Shown here: piece after piece, positions 62,901 to 64,000 of the stretch
How positions within the stretch are numbered: position 1 is the stretch's first letter
Layout: each line of letters starts with the position of its first letter
NCBI RefSeq assembly: GCF_030463565.1
Contig: NC_134643.1
Coordinates: 48,584,221 to 48,648,220 of the forward strand
Origin: Pelecanus crispus
Taxonomy: Eukaryota; Chordata; Aves; Pelecaniformes; Pelecanidae
DNA: 64,000 nt
Direction: 5' to 3'
The notes under the pieces: generated by a model
Told to the model about the DNA's origin: nothing
The model's input: only the letters and a program-made list of their open reading frames with translations
Database searches by the model: none
Position numbers and translations under genes: made by a program

Positions 62901-63604
62901 TCAAATCTGGGACACAGGAAGTGAGAAAAAAGCAGAATAAAAGCACTAAAAAGAAATTATTCATGCAAGGAGCTTGAAATACATGGAATTACTGTAAGTT
63001 CTCTTCTATAATTGTATTTCTATAATATTGTTTAATACAGTATTCACAAATGAGATTTTCAGTGTGGACTCAAAAAGCTCATAGCTCACATGAATATTTC
63101 AGATGTAAATGATTTTTAACATTAAAATTGAGGAAAATCCAGAAGTATGGCAAATACAGGTTATGTTTTGACGTAAAGGAAGATATCTGATGGAGATGTC
63201 TCCATGTTTTGCTACATTCATTATCTCCCACACTTCCAATAAACAATGACATATTTTACTTCTGTGAAAAGGACTGGTAGGATCTTACTGACACATCCTG
63301 TGTGCAGTATATATTGATCAGATGGCTTCATCATAAAGGACACAATTTGAAGATAGTTCACAGTTAATGGTACACTAACAGGGTTAAATTGCAGGAACTA
63401 TGAACTTTACTGCTTAACTAGGGATGTGTCCTGTTCTGTCATTCCAGGATAATTTCTTCCATCTAAGAAACTTACCAGAACATAACCATCTTCAATGTAC
63501 AAGTTCATGAACAGCAAGCAAATGACAAGGACTCCTAAGAACGACACTGCTGATCGTTTCCGCAAGCATCTCATTTTATCAAAATATTTCAAGTTTTGTC
63601 TCAT
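55751..63604 (-). CDS. MGAT4C: MGAT4C, GlcNAc-transferase of family GT54 (three coding exons)
   Basis: Exons 63604-63476, 58936-58789 and 56907-55751 on the - strand join in frame with GT-AG introns to give 477 residues; human MGAT4C has 478. It is a type II Golgi membrane protein: short basic cytosolic tail (MRCLRKRS within residues 11-18), one membrane anchor (about 19-35), a stem with Asn sequons at N72 and N78, then the GT54 catalytic domain. EDDV at 218-221 fits the acidic nucleotide-sugar/metal site of such enzymes. Conserved blocks include [20 protein letters not shown] and [17 protein letters not shown]. The family adds GlcNAc to mannose arms of N-glycans. Chicken GnT-VI, which makes the beta-1,4 branch on the alpha-1,6 mannose arm, is the reported relative of human GnT-IVc, so this gene may encode that avian activity; that is inferred. 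The protein ends with five residues (QTPNQ) beyond the human end as I recall it. Upstream noncoding exons are outside the window. Confidence 0.96.
56908..58788 (-). other. MGAT4C intron between coding exons 2 and 3
   Basis: A 1.9-kb phase-1 intron. A somewhat GC-rich patch at 58150-58680 carries several short overlapping frames on both strands without family resemblance, possibly an old repeat. Nothing else is identified. Confidence 0.85.
58789..58936 (-). CDS. MGAT4C: MGAT4C coding exon 2 (stem region)
   Basis: 148 bases encode [20 protein letters not shown] and on through two sequons (NFS, NIS) to TPLPRK, plus one base of the next codon. The acceptor is CTAATAG and the donor AAAA|GTAAGT. 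It is too short and split to appear as a long open frame, but the match to the human stem sequence and both junction phases fit. Confidence 0.95.
58937..63475 (-). other. MGAT4C intron between coding exons 1 and 2
   Basis: A 4.5-kb phase-0 intron, AT-rich with A/T runs. A 99-codon - strand frame (59968-60267) has no known relatives that I recognise and is not called. A slightly GC-richer stretch lies near 61370-61620. No mobile element is recognised. Confidence 0.8.
63476..63604 (-). CDS. MGAT4C: MGAT4C coding exon 1 (cytosolic tail and membrane anchor)
   Basis: It encodes residues 1-43, from [18 protein letters not shown] through the hydrophobic [18 protein letters not shown] to EDGYVL. The donor is CTG|GTAAG. 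The exon begins at 63631 after a TTTCATAG acceptor, so transcription must come from farther upstream. The ATG at 63602-63604 aligns with an internal Met of the human N-terminus; a second ATG at residue 11 (63574) has a better context (A at -3) and would give 467 residues. Confidence 0.93.
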
Positions 63605-64000
63605 GTGAAGAAAGGCATACAGTAGTGTCACCTATGAAAGAAAACCACAGTGTTACAAGAACTTCTCATGTGATAAAGATGATAGCAAAACAACTTACCT
63701 TCAGACGTACCAAATCCCTTCAAACATGCATAGACTATACCTTTTAAGGTAGAACTGATTTAATTTAATCACGGCCGCCTTCAAGTTCAACATAAAATCT
63801 TAACTATAATTTAAGCTTTTTTTTTTCAACCATAAAGAAAACCCCACACTTTATGCTACCCATTTTAGGCTGGAATTATGATATCACTGTGGCAGGAGTG
63901 CATTAGCAGTTCAATTTCCTATGTATAACTGTCAGATCCCAACTTGATGTCAAGAGAAGATGATGTTGTGCACTGTTTCCCTGTGTACCCATGTCTTCTT
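63605..64000 (-). other. MGAT4C exon 5' part and upstream intron, to window end
   Basis: 63605-63631 is the untranslated (or in-frame, stop-free) start of the exon. Beyond the AG acceptor at 63632-63633 the sequence is AT-rich intron with no recognisable exon up to the window edge. Confidence 0.75.

Noticed and set aside
1-64000. Search for CRISPR arrays, operons, phage, tRNA or rRNA genes, and a novel multi-gene system
   Set aside because: The DNA is from a vertebrate nuclear genome; the only regular arrays are minisatellites, and no RNA gene with a convincing fold was recognised by eye.

Overview
The window is vertebrate nuclear DNA, almost certainly from a bird. It has split genes with GT-AG introns, a low gene density and an AT-rich background with small CpG-rich islands. 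It contains CR1 LINE 3' ends carrying the typical octamer tail (repeats of the ATTCTATG type) and two LTRs of a kind abundant in birds. The neurotensin peptides decoded here are those known from chicken: LANT-6 (KNPYIL) and avian neurotensin (QLHVNKARRPYIL). The species cannot be fixed from the sequence; the repeats look more neoavian than galliform, which is only an impression.

Two real genes are present, pointing toward each other. The neurotensin/neuromedin N precursor gene (NTS) lies on the + strand with four coding exons between 7424 and 21050. It encodes 164 residues and has a TATA box, a CRE-like site, a tiny upstream ORF in its leader and a poly(A) signal at 21253. MGAT4C, a GT54-family N-acetylglucosaminyltransferase, lies on the - strand with three coding exons between 63604 and 55751. 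It encodes 477 residues; any 5' noncoding exons lie beyond the right edge. The order NTS then MGAT4C agrees with the mammalian locus, where RASSF9 flanks NTS on the other side; no RASSF9 sequence is visible here.

Layout: 1-5.46 kb is AT-rich intergenic DNA without a recognisable gene. 5.47-7.5 kb is a GC/CpG-rich block holding a 62-bp tandem duplication, a 23-base poly-C run, a roughly 680-bp minisatellite of 24- and 18-bp units, and then the NTS promoter and first exon. 7.5-21.3 kb is NTS, with a CR1 scrap in intron 1 and a solo LTR (clear 5-bp target-site duplication) in intron 2. 21.3-55.75 kb is a 34-kb gene-free interval holding two CR1 3' fragments, a second LTR, short tandem repeats, a 63-nt imperfect hairpin, an isolated CpG cluster and two candidate CTCF-type cores in divergent orientation. 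55.75-63.6 kb is MGAT4C.

The two genes are not expected to act together: one makes secreted regulatory peptides, the other branches N-glycans in the Golgi. I found no sign of an undescribed multi-gene system. The points most worth a second look are the minisatellite next to the NTS promoter, the five-codon upstream ORF, the hairpin near 23.2 kb and the possible boundary elements between the genes.
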